Under the pieces are notes generated by a model. It ran no database searches. It was given only the letters and a program-made list of their open reading frames with translations, and was not told where the DNA came from. 64,000 nucleotides of DNA from Pseudomonas kielensis (GTDB taxonomy: Bacteria; Pseudomonadota; Gammaproteobacteria; Pseudomonadales; Pseudomonadaceae), in the NCBI RefSeq assembly GCF_014236655.1, contig NZ_JACMYG010000002.1:186001-250000 (forward strand). Reading direction: 5' to 3'. Of the stretch, positions 26,012 to 35,482 are shown piece by piece. The translations under genes and the position numbers were made by a program. Position 1 is the stretch's first letter. The number at the start of each line of letters is the position of its first letter.

Positions 26012-26403
26012 GGGGAGGGTGCCAATAAGGCCAGGTCAGAAAATGGAGGCGCAGGATGCCAGAAAGGTGGACCTGCCAGAAGCGTCAAGCCACTAAAGCG
26101 TCGAAAGTTGGTTGGGTGGGGAGGGTTGGGTGGGTGTATCCGTTGCTGCGGTGATGGCTACTTAGGGTTGCGCACTACGGCGGGTTACTTGGGAATACGG
26201 AACGTCGCCCGACCCCAAGTAACCAAGGGCTCTTACCCCTGTGGGAGCGAGCTTGCTCGCGATGGCGATATTGGCCACACCGTCTGCTTCGGTAATACCC
26301 TAATCCTCTGTCGCAGCAGTCCTTGCTCTGCACCAAGGCATCTGGCGGATTATCCGTGAGGGCATGCGATACTTCGGTTTTTGCGTATTGACCCCGGGGC
26401 CCC
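26012..26403. other. intergenic region with repeat remnants before zapE
   Basis: A 392-bp divergent gap between the permease and zapE with no credible gene. It should carry both promoters. It contains an inverted repeat GTTACTTGGG (26184-26193) / CCCAAGTAAC (26214-26223), followed by CCAAGGGCTCTTACCCC and a REP sequence. This combination recurs in fluorescent pseudomonad intergenic regions and looks like the remnant of a composite repeat. I see no clear -35/-10 pair. Confidence 0.45.
26240..26267. repeat. REP element
   Basis: A standard Pseudomonas REP, beginning TGTGGGAGCGAGCTTGCTCG and ending GATGGCG. The hairpin core is GCGAGC-TT-GCTCGC at 26247-26260. It is single here, not a doublet. 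Confidence 0.75.
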
Positions 26404-27522
26404 ATGACCTTCGATTCTCCTCTCAGCGCTTATCAATCGGCCATCAGTCAGCAGGGCTTTGTTGTCGATGCCGCTCAGGAGCGGGCGGTGTTGGCGTTGC
26501 AGGCGTGTCACGAGGCTTTGCATCAAGGCCGGGCGCCGATCGCTGGGGTTTATCTGTGGGGGCCGGTGGGGCGGGGCAAGACCTGGTTGATGGATCAGTT
26601 CTACCAGACCTTGCGGGTAGCGGCGCGGCGGCAGCATTTTCATCATTTCATGGCCTGGGTGCATCAGCGTTCGTTTCAACTGACCGGCACCGCCGACCCG
26701 CTGCGGGCGTTGGCTCGGGAGTTGAGTCGGGAGGTGCGGGTGCTGTGTTTTGACGAGCTGTTTGTCAATGATATTGGTGACGCGCTGATTCTCGGTCGTT
26801 TGTTCCAGGTGATGTTCGATGAAGGCGTGGTACTGGTCTGCACGTCCAACCAGCCGCCCGAGCAGCTGTACGCGGACGGTTTTAATCGTGACCGCTTCGT
26901 CCCGGCGATTGCCGCGATCCAGGCGCATATGCAGGTGGTGGCGGTGGACGGCGCTGAGGATCACCGCTTGCATCCGGGGGTGAATCTGCAGCGTTATTGG
27001 GTCAGCAAAGCAGGTGAGCCCGGGGGGCTGAGTCAGGTCTTCGCCGAGCTGACCGCCGGCCAGCCGGTGTCCAGCGCGCCGGTGAACATCGGTTACCGTT
27101 CGGTGGCCGTGGTCCAGGCCAGTGACAAGGTGCTCTGGTGTCGTTATGCCGACCTCTGCGAGCAACCGTTGGCGGCCATGGATTTCATGGCGCTGTGTGA
27201 TCGCTTCAGCGCTATCCTGATCAGCGAAGTGCCCAATCTCAGCGCCCAGCAACGCCCCGGACGGATTGCCCGCGGCACCGAAGATGGGAGTGCCCGTGTT
27301 GCTGCCGGTGACCGCGAGTTGCCGCAGTTGTCGGTCCACGACGACAGCGTGCGGCGCTTCATTGCCTTGGTCGATGAGTGCTATGACCGCAAGGTCCCGC
27401 TGTATCTGGAAGCACAGGTGCCGATGGATCAGTTGTACACCGAGGGTTACCTGGAATTTGCCTTTCGCCGCACCTTGAGCCGTTTGAAGGAGATGCAGTT
27501 GCGGCGTTTTGCTCCAGCCTGA
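26404..27522 (+). CDS. zapE: cell division ATPase ZapE (AFG1-like)
   Basis: A 372-residue AFG1/ZapE-family ATPase. Walker A is GPVGRGKT (about 54-61) and Walker B is VLCFDELFVND; sensor-like VCTSNQPPEQLY and the FNRDRFVPAI block follow, all typical of the family. ZapE is cytoplasmic, interacts with FtsZ and is needed for Z-ring dynamics under some growth conditions. ATG at 26404 directly follows a GC-rich stretch with only a weak ribosome site. The gene stands alone between a divergent permease gene and a downstream GNAT gene about 110 bp away. Pseudomonas encodes more than one AFG1-like protein, so this could be a paralogue. Confidence 0.82.
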   Translation: MTFDSPLSAYQSAISQQGFVVDAAQERAVLALQACHEALHQGRAPIAGVYLWGPVGRGKTWLMDQFYQTLRVAARRQHFHHFMAWVHQRSFQLTGTADPLRALARELSREVRVLCFDELFVNDIGDALILGRLFQVMFDEGVVLVCTSNQPPEQLYADGFNRDRFVPAIAAIQAHMQVVAVDGAEDHRLHPGVNLQRYWVSKAGEPGGLSQVFAELTAGQPVSSAPVNIGYRSVAVVQASDKVLWCRYADLCEQPLAAMDFMALCDRFSAILISEVPNLSAQQRPGRIARGTEDGSARVAAGDRELPQLSVHDDSVRRFIALVDECYDRKVPLYLEAQVPMDQLYTEGYLEFAFRRTLSRLKEMQLRRFAPA

Positions 27523-27630
27523 AACGCTACCCCAGCCGTCACGGTTGTCCGGTCGCGCGCCACAGGTTAATGTCGATTGCCCCAGGCGATACCCGCAGGG
27601 ATAGCGCTTACCGTTAGATCGAGGAAGGAA

Positions 27631-28122
27631 ATGGAACCCGCAGACATCCTGGTACTCCAGGCCAGCTACAGCAACCCGACTCATGCCGAAGCCATAGGCG
27701 TGGTGCTGGACCACTATGCGCAAGACCCGATGGGCAGCGGCACACCGTTGCCGGCCGACGTGTTGCAGCAATTACCCGGCGAATTGGCCAAGCGTCCCCA
27801 TGCATTCAGCGTCCTGGCTTTCGTCAATGGCGAGCCGGCCGGGCTGGTGAATTGCTTCGAGGGGTTTTCGACCTTTGCCTGTCGCCCGCTGGTCAACGTC
27901 CATGACGTTGCGGTGGTCGGCAAGTATCGCGGTCTTGGGCTGAGTCAGAAGATGTTGCTCAAGGTCGAGGAAATTGCCCGTCAGCGTGGCTGCTGCAAGA
28001 TCACCCTGGAAGTATTGGAAGGCAACGCCGTCGCACAGGCAGCGTACGACAAGTTTGGTTTCGCCCCCGGCATGTTCGATCCGGACCACGGGCGGATGCT
28101 GTTCTGGACCAAGCCGCTGTAA
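27631..28122 (+). CDS. GNAT-family N-acetyltransferase
   Basis: A 163-residue acetyltransferase of about the minimal GNAT size. The acetyl-CoA-binding motif is VVGKYRGLGLSQKMLLKVEE, and motif B is ITLEVLEGNAVAQAAYDKFG, the usual GNAT pattern. The start at 27631 is supported by GAGGAAGGAA directly upstream; the frame stays open to 27577 without a ribosome site. The conserved LNCFEGFSTFACRPLVNVHDV-like core suggests a small-molecule substrate, which cannot be named. A hairpin follows the stop and separates it from the convergent TonB-receptor gene. Confidence 0.85.
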   Translation: MEPADILVLQASYSNPTHAEAIGVVLDHYAQDPMGSGTPLPADVLQQLPGELAKRPHAFSVLAFVNGEPAGLVNCFEGFSTFACRPLVNVHDVAVVGKYRGLGLSQKMLLKVEEIARQRGCCKITLEVLEGNAVAQAAYDKFGFAPGMFDPDHGRMLFWTKPL

Positions 28123-28125
28123 CGT

Positions 28126-28151
28126 GAAGGAGCGCCGGACGGCGCTCCTTC
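28126..28151. terminator. bidirectional hairpin between GNAT gene and TonB receptor gene
   Basis: GAAGGAGCGCC (28126-28136) and GGCGCTCCTTC (28141-28151) form a perfect 11-bp stem with loop GGAC in a 41-bp convergent gap. The T-tract is poor on both strands, but position and stem strength fit a shared terminator. Confidence 0.6.
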
Positions 28152-28163
28152 AGTTCCTGAGGG

Positions 28164-30410
28164 TCAGAGCTTGTAGTCCAGGCTCAAGGTGACGGTGCGT
28201 GGGTCACCCCAGAACACGCCGTTGTAGAAGCCGACGTTGTCGTAGTACTTCTCGTCGAACAGGTTGTCGACGTTCAACGAGGCGGTGAGGTGTTTGTCGA
28301 ACTCGTAGCGCGACATCAGCTTGACCACCGAGTAGTTGTTCTGGTTGATCCGCGTTTCCTTGGTCACGATGTCGCCATCGGCGTCGCGTCCGACGGGGCG
28401 GCTGGCGAATTCGTAGATGTCGCTCTGCCAGTTCACCGCGCCGCCCACCGTCAGCGCATTCCATTCACCCGGCAGGCGATAAGCCGTCGAGATGCGCAGC
28501 ATGTTCAACGGCTGGTTGGTGTTGTTGCGCTCACCTTCGCCGTTTTTCGAATGGGTGTAGGTGTAGCCGGCCGTCATGTTCCAGCCCGTCATGACCTCAC
28601 CCGATACCTCGGCCTCGAAGCCGTTGACCTTGTTGCCCTTGCCGCCGGACTTGTAGAAGTCTTCGCCGGTGGTCGGGTCCGGTCGCACCGAGTCATCCAG
28701 TTCGGCGACGTTGTCCTGCTTGCTCCAGAACACCGCGGTGGCGACGTTCAGGCGCTCATCGAGCAAGCTGCCCTTGAGCCCCAGTTCATAGTTCTGGCCG
28801 ACAATCGGGTCCAGGTACTTGCGGCTGGAATCGCGCTCGGTCTGCGGCTTGAAGATGTCGGTGTAGCTGACATAAGCCGTGTACTCAGGGGTGATGTCGT
28901 ACAGCAAGCCGGCATAGGGGGTGAAGACGTCGTTTTGGGTCTGGCTGCTGTGGTCGTTGCCGGTGCGCTGGTACTGGTCGTTGAAACTGTAGTAGTTGCT
29001 ATCGGTTTTCCAGCTGCCATAACGGCTGCCCAGGACCGCATGCCACTTTTCGGCCAGGCTCAGGCGGGTGGCCAGGTAACCGGCTTTTTGCTTGGTGCTG
29101 TCGTTCGAGCCTTCGATACCGGTGTCGGTGTCGCGGAACTTGCCGATGTTGCCCATGTACTTCCAATCAGGAATGTTGTCGTAGCCCGGTGGCGTCGGTG
29201 CAGACACCAGGTACGGGTTGGACGCGCTGCGCTCGGCTTCACCGTAGCCGACCATCAACTCGTGTTCGCGCCCAAGCAACTGATAGGGGCCGGCGAAGTT
29301 GAAGTCATAGACTTCCATCTTCTGCTCGCCCTTCATGTGGCTGCGGTAGGCGACCATGCCGCTGCGGTCGTCGTTGGGGTAACCGCCACCGCCGTAGTAG
29401 ACCTTGCCGTCGGTGTCACTCTCCCGGTAGGTATAGGCGCCCTTCATGTGCCAGCCGTTGCCCAGGTTCTGGTCCAGGTTGGCGAAGGCGGTCTTGTCTT
29501 TCAGGGGCCAGGAGCTCCACTTGGTCGCCATGTTGGTCGAGCGCGACAGGTTGGCCTTGTCACCGTTGGATTTCCAGTACGGCACCGTGCCCCAGGACGT
29601 GCCCTGGACCTGTTTGTCCTGGTAGTCGTAACCGACCGCCAGCACGGTGTCGTCGGTGAGGTCCGCTTCGAGGATCCCGTAGCCGACTTCCCGTTGCAGC
29701 TGGTAGTGATCGCGGAACGATTTGCTGTCGCGGTAGGCCAGCACGCTGCGGCCACGCAGGCGGCCGTCGAACGCCAGCGGGCCACCGACATCGACGTAGC
29801 TGTAGTAATCGTCATAGCTGCCGCCGCTGACGCCGGTCTTGGCTTCCCATTGGGCGGTCGGACGCTTGCGCACCATGTTGATGGTGGCCGAAGGATCGCC
29901 CGCGCCGGTGGTCAGGCCGGTGGCGCCGCGAACCACTTCGATGCGGTCGTAGATGATGGTATCCGAGTCGGACTTCATGCGCCCGAAGGTGTTGAGCATG
30001 CCATCGATCTGGAAGTTGTTGATCGAGTAGCCGCGTGAGGAATAGCTGACCCGGTCGGAGTCGTTGTGCTGGACGACCACGCCGGTGGTCTGACTCATGG
30101 CTTCGGAAAGCGTGGTGAGCTTGAAATCGTCCATCTGCTGGCGGGTGACCACCGAGACCGACTGCGGGGTTTCCTTGATGGAAAGGTTGAGCCGGGTCGC
30201 CGTACTCATTGCACCGGTGGTGTAGGACTCGGTGTTTTCAGTGGTGGTCCCCAGACCCACCGCATTGATGTTGGTGGTGTCCAGTTCGAGCGCCTTGGCG
30301 GCAGGCTCCTGCTGTTTATCCGGCTCGGTGTCCGCATGGGCGGAAGGGCACAGGGCGAGACTGCACAGGCCCAGGGTCAAGGTCATGGAACGGGTAATAG
30401 GCGCGAACAT
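28164..30410 (-). CDS. TonB-dependent siderophore receptor (FhuE-like)
   Basis: A 748-residue outer-membrane receptor: signal peptide MFAPITRSMTLTLGLCSLAL ending in AHA, a plug (LNLSIKETPQSVSVVTRQQM through DRIEVVRGATGLTTGAGDPS), and a 22-strand barrel ending in TVTLSLDYKL. There is no N-terminal signalling (STN) domain and no FecR/sigma gene nearby, so it is a pure transporter. The plug and the ending YYDNVGFYNGVFWGDPRT are of the FhuE/FpvB type, which take up hydroxamate siderophores. The start at 30410 is chosen for its AAGGAG site; the frame extends upstream from a TTG. A Fur-box candidate is about 80 bp upstream. Confidence 0.88.
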   Translation of the reverse strand: MFAPITRSMTLTLGLCSLALCPSAHADTEPDKQQEPAAKALELDTTNINAVGLGTTTENTESYTTGAMSTATRLNLSIKETPQSVSVVTRQQMDDFKLTTLSEAMSQTTGVVVQHNDSDRVSYSSRGYSINNFQIDGMLNTFGRMKSDSDTIIYDRIEVVRGATGLTTGAGDPSATINMVRKRPTAQWEAKTGVSGGSYDDYYSYVDVGGPLAFDGRLRGRSVLAYRDSKSFRDHYQLQREVGYGILEADLTDDTVLAVGYDYQDKQVQGTSWGTVPYWKSNGDKANLSRSTNMATKWSSWPLKDKTAFANLDQNLGNGWHMKGAYTYRESDTDGKVYYGGGGYPNDDRSGMVAYRSHMKGEQKMEVYDFNFAGPYQLLGREHELMVGYGEAERSASNPYLVSAPTPPGYDNIPDWKYMGNIGKFRDTDTGIEGSNDSTKQKAGYLATRLSLAEKWHAVLGSRYGSWKTDSNYYSFNDQYQRTGNDHSSQTQNDVFTPYAGLLYDITPEYTAYVSYTDIFKPQTERDSSRKYLDPIVGQNYELGLKGSLLDERLNVATAVFWSKQDNVAELDDSVRPDPTTGEDFYKSGGKGNKVNGFEAEVSGEVMTGWNMTAGYTYTHSKNGEGERNNTNQPLNMLRISTAYRLPGEWNALTVGGAVNWQSDIYEFASRPVGRDADGDIVTKETRINQNNYSVVKLMSRYEFDKHLTASLNVDNLFDEKYYDNVGFYNGVFWGDPRTVTLSLDYKL

Positions 30411-30488
30411 CGCAGCCGACTCCTTGTCTTCGATGGAAAAATTCCGTTTGCTCAAAGACGAAGGTGAATCAGGATATTTAGCCTAATT

Positions 30489-30507
30489 GCGAATAATTAT
30501 TAATCTA
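30489..30507. promoter_or_regulatory. Fur-box candidate
   Basis: GCGAATAATTATTAATCTA lies in a local AT-rich patch 79 bp upstream of the receptor gene and partly matches the GATAATGATAATCATTATC Fur consensus (AATAATTATTAAT core). It fits iron repression of the siderophore receptor. Confidence 0.55.
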
Positions 30508-30551
30508 ATTTTTTCGAGGGGGATTTTGCGTGGGCTCAGGGCCTGCAGAAA

Positions 30552-30573
30552 CGGGGGCCGGAACCGGCCCCCG
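30552..30573 (-). terminator. terminator after cptA
   Basis: CGGGGGCCGG and CCGGCCCCCG flank AA (30552-30573) as a nearly continuous 22-bp palindrome just after the cptA stop. On the minus strand the second arm is followed by GTTTC, so the U-tract is short. Confidence 0.6.
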
Positions 30574-30583
30574 CAGGGTTTGC

Positions 30584-32323
30584 TTATTGAGTCACGACGG
30601 CCGTGGCAGGCGCCTTGGGCTTCATCAGGCTGAAGTCGATCAGTGCCTTCTGCTCACGTTCGTAAGGGTTGCCGATCAACAGCGGGCGCGCCTTGAAGCT
30701 GTCGCTGACCAGGCTCTTGCTGTGGTCCAGTTCGTCGAAGCTCAAACCGGCCAGGTCAGCCCAGGTGTGGATCAGGTGCGAACTGCTGTAGGGCCGCTGC
30801 AAGTCGCCGGTAAAGTCCCAGCCGTGGTTTGCCCGCCATTTCGGCGAGGCCCAGGCCATGAACGGAATGGTGTACATCGGCGCGGTGGGCTTGGCTTCGT
30901 TGCGACCCAGAGTGTTGTGGCCCGCCGAGTCGAACACGTCTTCGCCGTGGTCGGAGAGGTACAGCAGGAAGCCGTTCGGATCGGTCTTGGCGTAGTCCTT
31001 GATCAGGCTCGAGACCACGAAGTCGTTGTAACGCACCGCGTTGTCGTAGCTGTTGTAGGTCGGCAACTGATCATCGCTGACCCCTGGCGGTACGCCCTGA
31101 CGGTCCTTGAAGGTGTCGTAGGTAGGTGGATAGCGGTACTGGTAACTCATGTGGGTGCCCAGCAGATGCACCACGATGAATTTACGCGGCGCACTGTCGG
31201 CCAGGGCCTTGGTGAACGGTTCCAGCACGTCGCCATCGTACTGACGGGCGTTCTGGTTGCGGTTGTTGTTCAGGTAGACCTGCTCATCCGCCTGCTCGGA
31301 GAAGGTGGTGAGCATGGTGTTGCGCTTGGTCATGGTCTGCTGGTTGGTGATCCAGTAGGTCTTGTAGCCGGCCTGCTTCATCACACTGACCAACGACGGC
31401 GTCTTGAGGTACAGGTCCGGGCTCTCTTCGTCGGCGAAGGTCAGAACCTGTTGCAGCGCTTCAATGGTGTAGGGGCGTGGGGTGATGACGTTGTCGAACA
31501 CCGCCAGTTGGTCCTTGAGCTTGTCCAGCTCCGGCGTGGTTTGCCGCGGATAGCCGTACAGGCTCATGCGCTGACGGTTGGTCGACTCACCGATCACTAG
31601 GACCAGGGTCGCGGGCTGGCCGGCCATCGCGTCCTTGAAGTTGTGCAGCGGTGGGACCTGGCTGGCGTTGTCGAGCATGCCCTGCATGCTGGCCAGGGTT
31701 TCGCCGTAGCGACGATAGGCAACCAGCATCTGCCATGGCACCGCCGGTTCGATCCGGGTTTCGAATTTTTCGTAGCCGGCGGCCAGGCTGCCGGTGCGCG
31801 CGGTCTGTTTGACCAGCGGGTAGCCGATGACCGCGACCAGAATTGCCGTGGCTGCCAGCAAGGCCTTGCCGCGCGGCAGGTAGACCGGGCGCAGGCGGGT
31901 CCAGAGGAACAGGGCTACAGCGGTGTGCGCGATGAACGCAGCCACCATCCACCAGGCAAAGTACTGCGTCATGTACTCGCCGGCTTCCGAGACGTTCGAC
32001 TCGAACATGATGAAGATGACGCTTTGCGAGAACTCCTGCTGGTAGATGAAGAAGTAGCCAAGGCTTGCCATCGAACAGGCCCAGAGCACCACCCCAATCA
32101 CCGCCGCGAGCAGGCGTGTACGGGCGGGGAACAGCAGCATCGGCGCGAGCCAGATGGCGGACATCACGAAGGCCTGGCGAAAACCGGTGAACCCCGAGGT
32201 GCCGGTCAACAGGATCAGTAGCTGGGTAATGCCGGAAAAATACCAGAAGAACAGGAACAGCCAGCCCAAGCCTGCCCAATCAAACCCTTTTGCAGGCGTA
32301 CTGCTGCGTTTAAACATCGCCAT
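30584..32323 (-). CDS. cptA: phosphoethanolamine transferase CptA (EptC-type)
   Basis: A 579-residue inner-membrane enzyme with five hydrophobic helices in the first 175 residues followed by a periplasmic sulfatase-like domain. VLVIGESTNRQRMSLYGYPR holds the metal-binding Glu246 and the nucleophile Thr248; GTHMSYQYRYP, YLSDHGEDVFDSAGHN and the C-terminal SSSHLIHTWADLAGL complete the active site. It transfers phosphoethanolamine from phosphatidylethanolamine to LPS core heptose phosphate; length matches CptA (about 577) better than lipid-A-specific EptA. Related enzymes can raise polymyxin tolerance, but CptA itself usually modifies the core. GGAG precedes the ATG. Confidence 0.87.
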   Translation of the reverse strand: MAMFKRSSTPAKGFDWAGLGWLFLFFWYFSGITQLLILLTGTSGFTGFRQAFVMSAIWLAPMLLFPARTRLLAAVIGVVLWACSMASLGYFFIYQQEFSQSVIFIMFESNVSEAGEYMTQYFAWWMVAAFIAHTAVALFLWTRLRPVYLPRGKALLAATAILVAVIGYPLVKQTARTGSLAAGYEKFETRIEPAVPWQMLVAYRRYGETLASMQGMLDNASQVPPLHNFKDAMAGQPATLVLVIGESTNRQRMSLYGYPRQTTPELDKLKDQLAVFDNVITPRPYTIEALQQVLTFADEESPDLYLKTPSLVSVMKQAGYKTYWITNQQTMTKRNTMLTTFSEQADEQVYLNNNRNQNARQYDGDVLEPFTKALADSAPRKFIVVHLLGTHMSYQYRYPPTYDTFKDRQGVPPGVSDDQLPTYNSYDNAVRYNDFVVSSLIKDYAKTDPNGFLLYLSDHGEDVFDSAGHNTLGRNEAKPTAPMYTIPFMAWASPKWRANHGWDFTGDLQRPYSSSHLIHTWADLAGLSFDELDHSKSLVSDSFKARPLLIGNPYEREQKALIDFSLMKPKAPATAVVTQ

Positions 32324-32474
32324 TCAGCGCTCCAGCCGATTAATGACGCGGAGACTGGAGCGTTTCCAGGCATCCACGGTTCACGCGCGCGCGAGCGGCG
32401 TACTAAAACGGCGAAGTATCCCTAGGCGGATGTGAAAAAATTGTTAGTTTTTGTTTGCGCGGTGCAAGGCAGCT

Positions 32475-32642
32475 TCAGCGGGTCACTGAAGGCTCTGGCA
32501 GTTGCACCTGGGCCAACTGCAAGCGCAGTTGCGCGACCTGTTCGAGCAATTGTTCGCGGTCGGCCTTGAGTTGGCGCAGTTCGTCACGACGAACGGTGAC
32601 GTACAGGGTTTGTGTCGGCAGTGCGGTGACTACTGTGCCCAT
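32475..32642 (-). CDS. 55-residue coiled-coil protein
   Basis: A short frame from ATG at 32642 to TGA at 32475. It encodes MGTVVTALPTQTLYVTVRRD, then ELRQLKADREQLLEQVAQLR, then a short end (LQLAQVQLPEPSVTR). The Leu/Gln/Glu heptad pattern over residues 20-46 predicts one coiled-coil helix. A good ribosome site (GAGGTG) lies upstream. I cannot assign a family. It lies in the gap between cptA and gnd, divergent from gnd. Confidence 0.6.
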   Translation of the reverse strand: MGTVVTALPTQTLYVTVRRDELRQLKADREQLLEQVAQLRLQLAQVQLPEPSVTR

Positions 32643-32916
32643 TGCTCACCTCGTAAATGGCGTCTGACAACAGTGGCCGGCATGGAAAAGCGTGCGCGCG
32701 GCCACTTTGGACGGCGATTTTGATTTCTTTTGCCGCTCAATGGAACTTTTTTATTTTGCGCTGTCCCTGTGTCTTCGCCATTGTTTGGGACGTTATCCCT
32801 ATAGTTCAGGCAAAATGCCCGGAAACTATGTAGCAACGCCCTGGACTAAGCTTGACTTGGTTCGTGGCGCTATCGACTTTTGGCACACTTTTTTTCGCAG
32901 TAAGGAGCATCAGCAC

Positions 32917-33897
32917 ATGCAATTAGGGATCATTGGACTGGGCCGCATGGGCGGCAACATTGCACGGCGCCTGATGCTCAACGGGCATAGCACTGTGGTC
33001 TACGACCGCAACACCGCGTTCGTTGATACCCTGGCCCAAGAAGGCGCAACCGGCGTTGCCGACCTGCCCGCACTGGTGGCTGGCCTGGCCAAGCCGCGCG
33101 CGGTCTGGGTCATGCTGCCCGCTGGCGCACCGACCGAAGACACCATCGAAACCCTGAGCGAGCTGCTGGAAGCCGGTGACGTGATCATCGACGGCGGCAA
33201 TACCTTCTATAAGGACGACATCCGTCGTGCCAAGACCCTGGCACAAAAAGGCCTGAAATACATCGACGTCGGCACCTCCGGCGGCGTGTGGGGCCTGGAG
33301 CGTGGTTATTGCATGATGATCGGCGGTGACGCCGACGAAGTGAAACGTTTGGACCCATTGTTCGAGGCGCTGGCCCCGGGCATGGGTGACATCCCGCGGA
33401 CCAAGGACCGGGTGTCGGAAGATGACCGTGCCGAGCGCGGTTACATCCACGCCGGCCCTGCTGGTTCAGGGCACTTTGTGAAGATGATTCACAACGGCAT
33501 CGAATACGGGATGATGCAGGCGTTTGCCGAAGGCTTCGATATCCTCAAGACCAAATCCTCGGAAATCCTGCCGGAAGACCAGCGCTTTGAGCTGAACGTC
33601 GCCGATATCGCAGAAGTCTGGCGTCGTGGCAGCGTGGTTTCGTCCTGGTTGCTGGACCTGACCGCCGATGCGCTGGCCAGCGATCCGAAGCTCGAAGGTT
33701 ACTCCGGCTCCGTCGCTGACAGCGGTGAAGGGCGCTGGACCATCGAGGCCGCCATGGAGCAGGCGGTACCGGTACCGGTGTTGTCCAGTTCCTTGTTCTC
33801 CCGTTATCGCTCGCGCCAGCAGGGTGTTTACGGTGACAAGATCCTTTCGGCCCAGCGCTTCGGTTTTGGTGGCCACGTCGAGACGCCGAAAAAATGA
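32917..33897 (+). CDS. gnd: 6-phosphogluconate dehydrogenase, decarboxylating (short form)
   Basis: A 326-residue enzyme that oxidatively decarboxylates 6-phosphogluconate to ribulose 5-phosphate. The N-terminal Rossmann motif is [47 protein letters not shown] and the catalytic-lysine block [14 protein letters not shown] follow. At about 330 residues it belongs to the short GndA/YqeC class, which is often NAD-linked, not the 470-residue E. coli form. The ATG at 32917 follows AAGGAG. It overlaps zwf by four bases, so both are made together; together they form an oxidative pentose-phosphate module separate from the usual zwf-pgl-eda locus. Confidence 0.93.
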   Translation: MQLGIIGLGRMGGNIARRLMLNGHSTVVYDRNTAFVDTLAQEGATGVADLPALVAGLAKPRAVWVMLPAGAPTEDTIETLSELLEAGDVIIDGGNTFYKDDIRRAKTLAQKGLKYIDVGTSGGVWGLERGYCMMIGGDADEVKRLDPLFEALAPGMGDIPRTKDRVSEDDRAERGYIHAGPAGSGHFVKMIHNGIEYGMMQAFAEGFDILKTKSSEILPEDQRFELNVADIAEVWRRGSVVSSWLLDLTADALASDPKLEGYSGSVADSGEGRWTIEAAMEQAVPVPVLSSSLFSRYRSRQQGVYGDKILSAQRFGFGGHVETPKK

Positions 33898-35414
33898 CCT
33901 CGATCCGCAAGAAGTCCAAGGCACAACCAGCACCGCCGACCACGCTGTTTCTGTTCGGTGCCCATGGCGACCTGGTCAAGCGTTTGCTGATGCCAGCGCT
34001 GTACAACCTCAGTCGCGACGGGTTGTTGGGGGACGGCTTGCGGATCATCGGGGTGGATCACAACGCCATCAGCGATGTCGACTTCGCGAAAAAACTCGAA
34101 GACTTCATCCGCAACGAGGCGGCGAGCAAGGTCGGCAACGGCCATGACTCCCTGGACCCGGCGCTCTGGGCCAAGCTGGCCAAGGGCATCAGCTACGTCC
34201 AGGGTGACTTTCTCGACGCCGGCACCTACCAGGCGCTGGCGACGAAAATCGCCGAGAGCGGCACAGGCAATGCGGTGTTCTACCTGGCCACCGCGCCGCG
34301 TTTCTTCAGCGAAGTGGTGCGCCAACTCGGTTCGGCCGGGCTGCTGGAGGAGGGCCCGGAGGCTTTCCGTCGGGTGGTGATCGAAAAGCCTTTCGGTTCC
34401 GATCTGCACACCGCCGAATCCTTGAATGCGTGCCTGCTCAAGGTGATGACGGAAAAGCAGATCTACCGGATCGACCACTACCTGGGCAAGGAAACCGTGC
34501 AGAACATTCTGGTCAGCCGGTTTTCCAACAGCCTGTTCGAGGCGTTCTGGAACAATCATTACATCGACCACGTACAGATCACCGCCGCGGAAACCGTCGG
34601 CGTTGAAACCCGTGGCAGTTTTTACGAGCACACTGGCGCCTTGCGCGACATGGTGCCCAATCACCTGTTCCAGCTGTTGGCCATGGTTGCCATGGAGCCG
34701 CCGGCGGCGTTTGGCGCCGATGCGGTCCGCGGTGAAAAGGCCAAGGTGGTGGGGGCGATTCGTCCCTGGTCAACGGCTGAGGCACGTGCCAATTCGGTCC
34801 GTGGCCAGTACAGCGCGGGAGACAGCGGCGGCCAGCCGGTGGCCGGTTATCGCGAGGAGCCGAAGGTGGCGCCTGACAGCACCACGGAAACCTTCGTCGC
34901 GCTCAAGGTGATGATCGACAACTGGCGTTGGGTCGGCGTGCCGTTCTACCTGCGCACCGGCAAGCGCATGAGCGTGCGTGACACGGAAATTGCAATCTGC
35001 TTCAAACCTGCGCCCTACGCGCAGTTTCGCGATACGGAAGTCGATGAACTCGAACCGACTTACCTCAGAATTCAGATCCAGCCCAATGAAGGCATGTGGT
35101 TCGACCTGTTGGCCAAGCGCCCGGGACCGGCGCTGGACATGGCCAACATCGAACTGGGGTTTGCCTACAAGGATTTCTTCGAAATGCAGCCCTCCACGGG
35201 CTATGAAACCTTGATCTACGATTGCCTGACCGGCGACCAGACCCTGTTCCAGCGCGCCGACAACATCGAAAACGGCTGGCGTGCGGTACAACCCTTCCTC
35301 GATGCCTGGCAGGAAGATGCCAGCGTCCAGGCCTATGCCGCCGGCACCGACGGCCCAAGCGCCGCGGACGAACTGCTGGCCCGCGACGGCCGGGTGTGGC
35401 ACAGCCTGGGCTAA
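33894..35414 (+). CDS. zwf: glucose-6-phosphate 1-dehydrogenase
   Basis: A 506-residue enzyme oxidising glucose 6-phosphate to 6-phosphogluconolactone. The nucleotide-binding motif is GAHGDLVKR (22-30; usually GASGDLxKR) and the active-site block is [13 protein letters not shown] (192-200 with the catalytic His). IEKPFGSD and YLRTGKRM are also present. The start overlaps gnd (ATGA at 33894-33897). Pseudomonads normally keep zwf next to hexR and pgl, so this gnd-linked copy is probably a paralogue with different cofactor preference or regulation. The N-terminal extension [15 protein letters not shown] is longer than in E. coli. Confidence 0.93.
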   Translation: MTSIRKKSKAQPAPPTTLFLFGAHGDLVKRLLMPALYNLSRDGLLGDGLRIIGVDHNAISDVDFAKKLEDFIRNEAASKVGNGHDSLDPALWAKLAKGISYVQGDFLDAGTYQALATKIAESGTGNAVFYLATAPRFFSEVVRQLGSAGLLEEGPEAFRRVVIEKPFGSDLHTAESLNACLLKVMTEKQIYRIDHYLGKETVQNILVSRFSNSLFEAFWNNHYIDHVQITAAETVGVETRGSFYEHTGALRDMVPNHLFQLLAMVAMEPPAAFGADAVRGEKAKVVGAIRPWSTAEARANSVRGQYSAGDSGGQPVAGYREEPKVAPDSTTETFVALKVMIDNWRWVGVPFYLRTGKRMSVRDTEIAICFKPAPYAQFRDTEVDELEPTYLRIQIQPNEGMWFDLLAKRPGPALDMANIELGFAYKDFFEMQPSTGYETLIYDCLTGDQTLFQRADNIENGWRAVQPFLDAWQEDASVQAYAAGTDGPSAADELLARDGRVWHSLG

Positions 35415-35419
35415 CCCCT

Positions 35420-35469
35420 ATGCCACGCCCCCTGTAGGAGCAAACTCGCGCCTACAGGGGGCGTGGCAT
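35420..35469. terminator. bidirectional terminator between zwf and nhaB
   Basis: ATGCCACGCCCCCTGTAGG (35420-35438) and its exact complement (35451-35469) make a perfect 19-bp stem with a 12-nt loop in a convergent gap. The loop side (TGTAGGAGCAAACTCGCG) is recognisable as REP-derived sequence. Confidence 0.8.
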
Positions 35470-35482
35470 TTGTCCGCGAAAG

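Noticed and set aside
32692..32916. N-terminal extension of the 6-phosphogluconate dehydrogenase
   Set aside because: The Rossmann motif starts immediately after the ATG at 32917, which has AAGGAG; the extension has no counterpart in the family.
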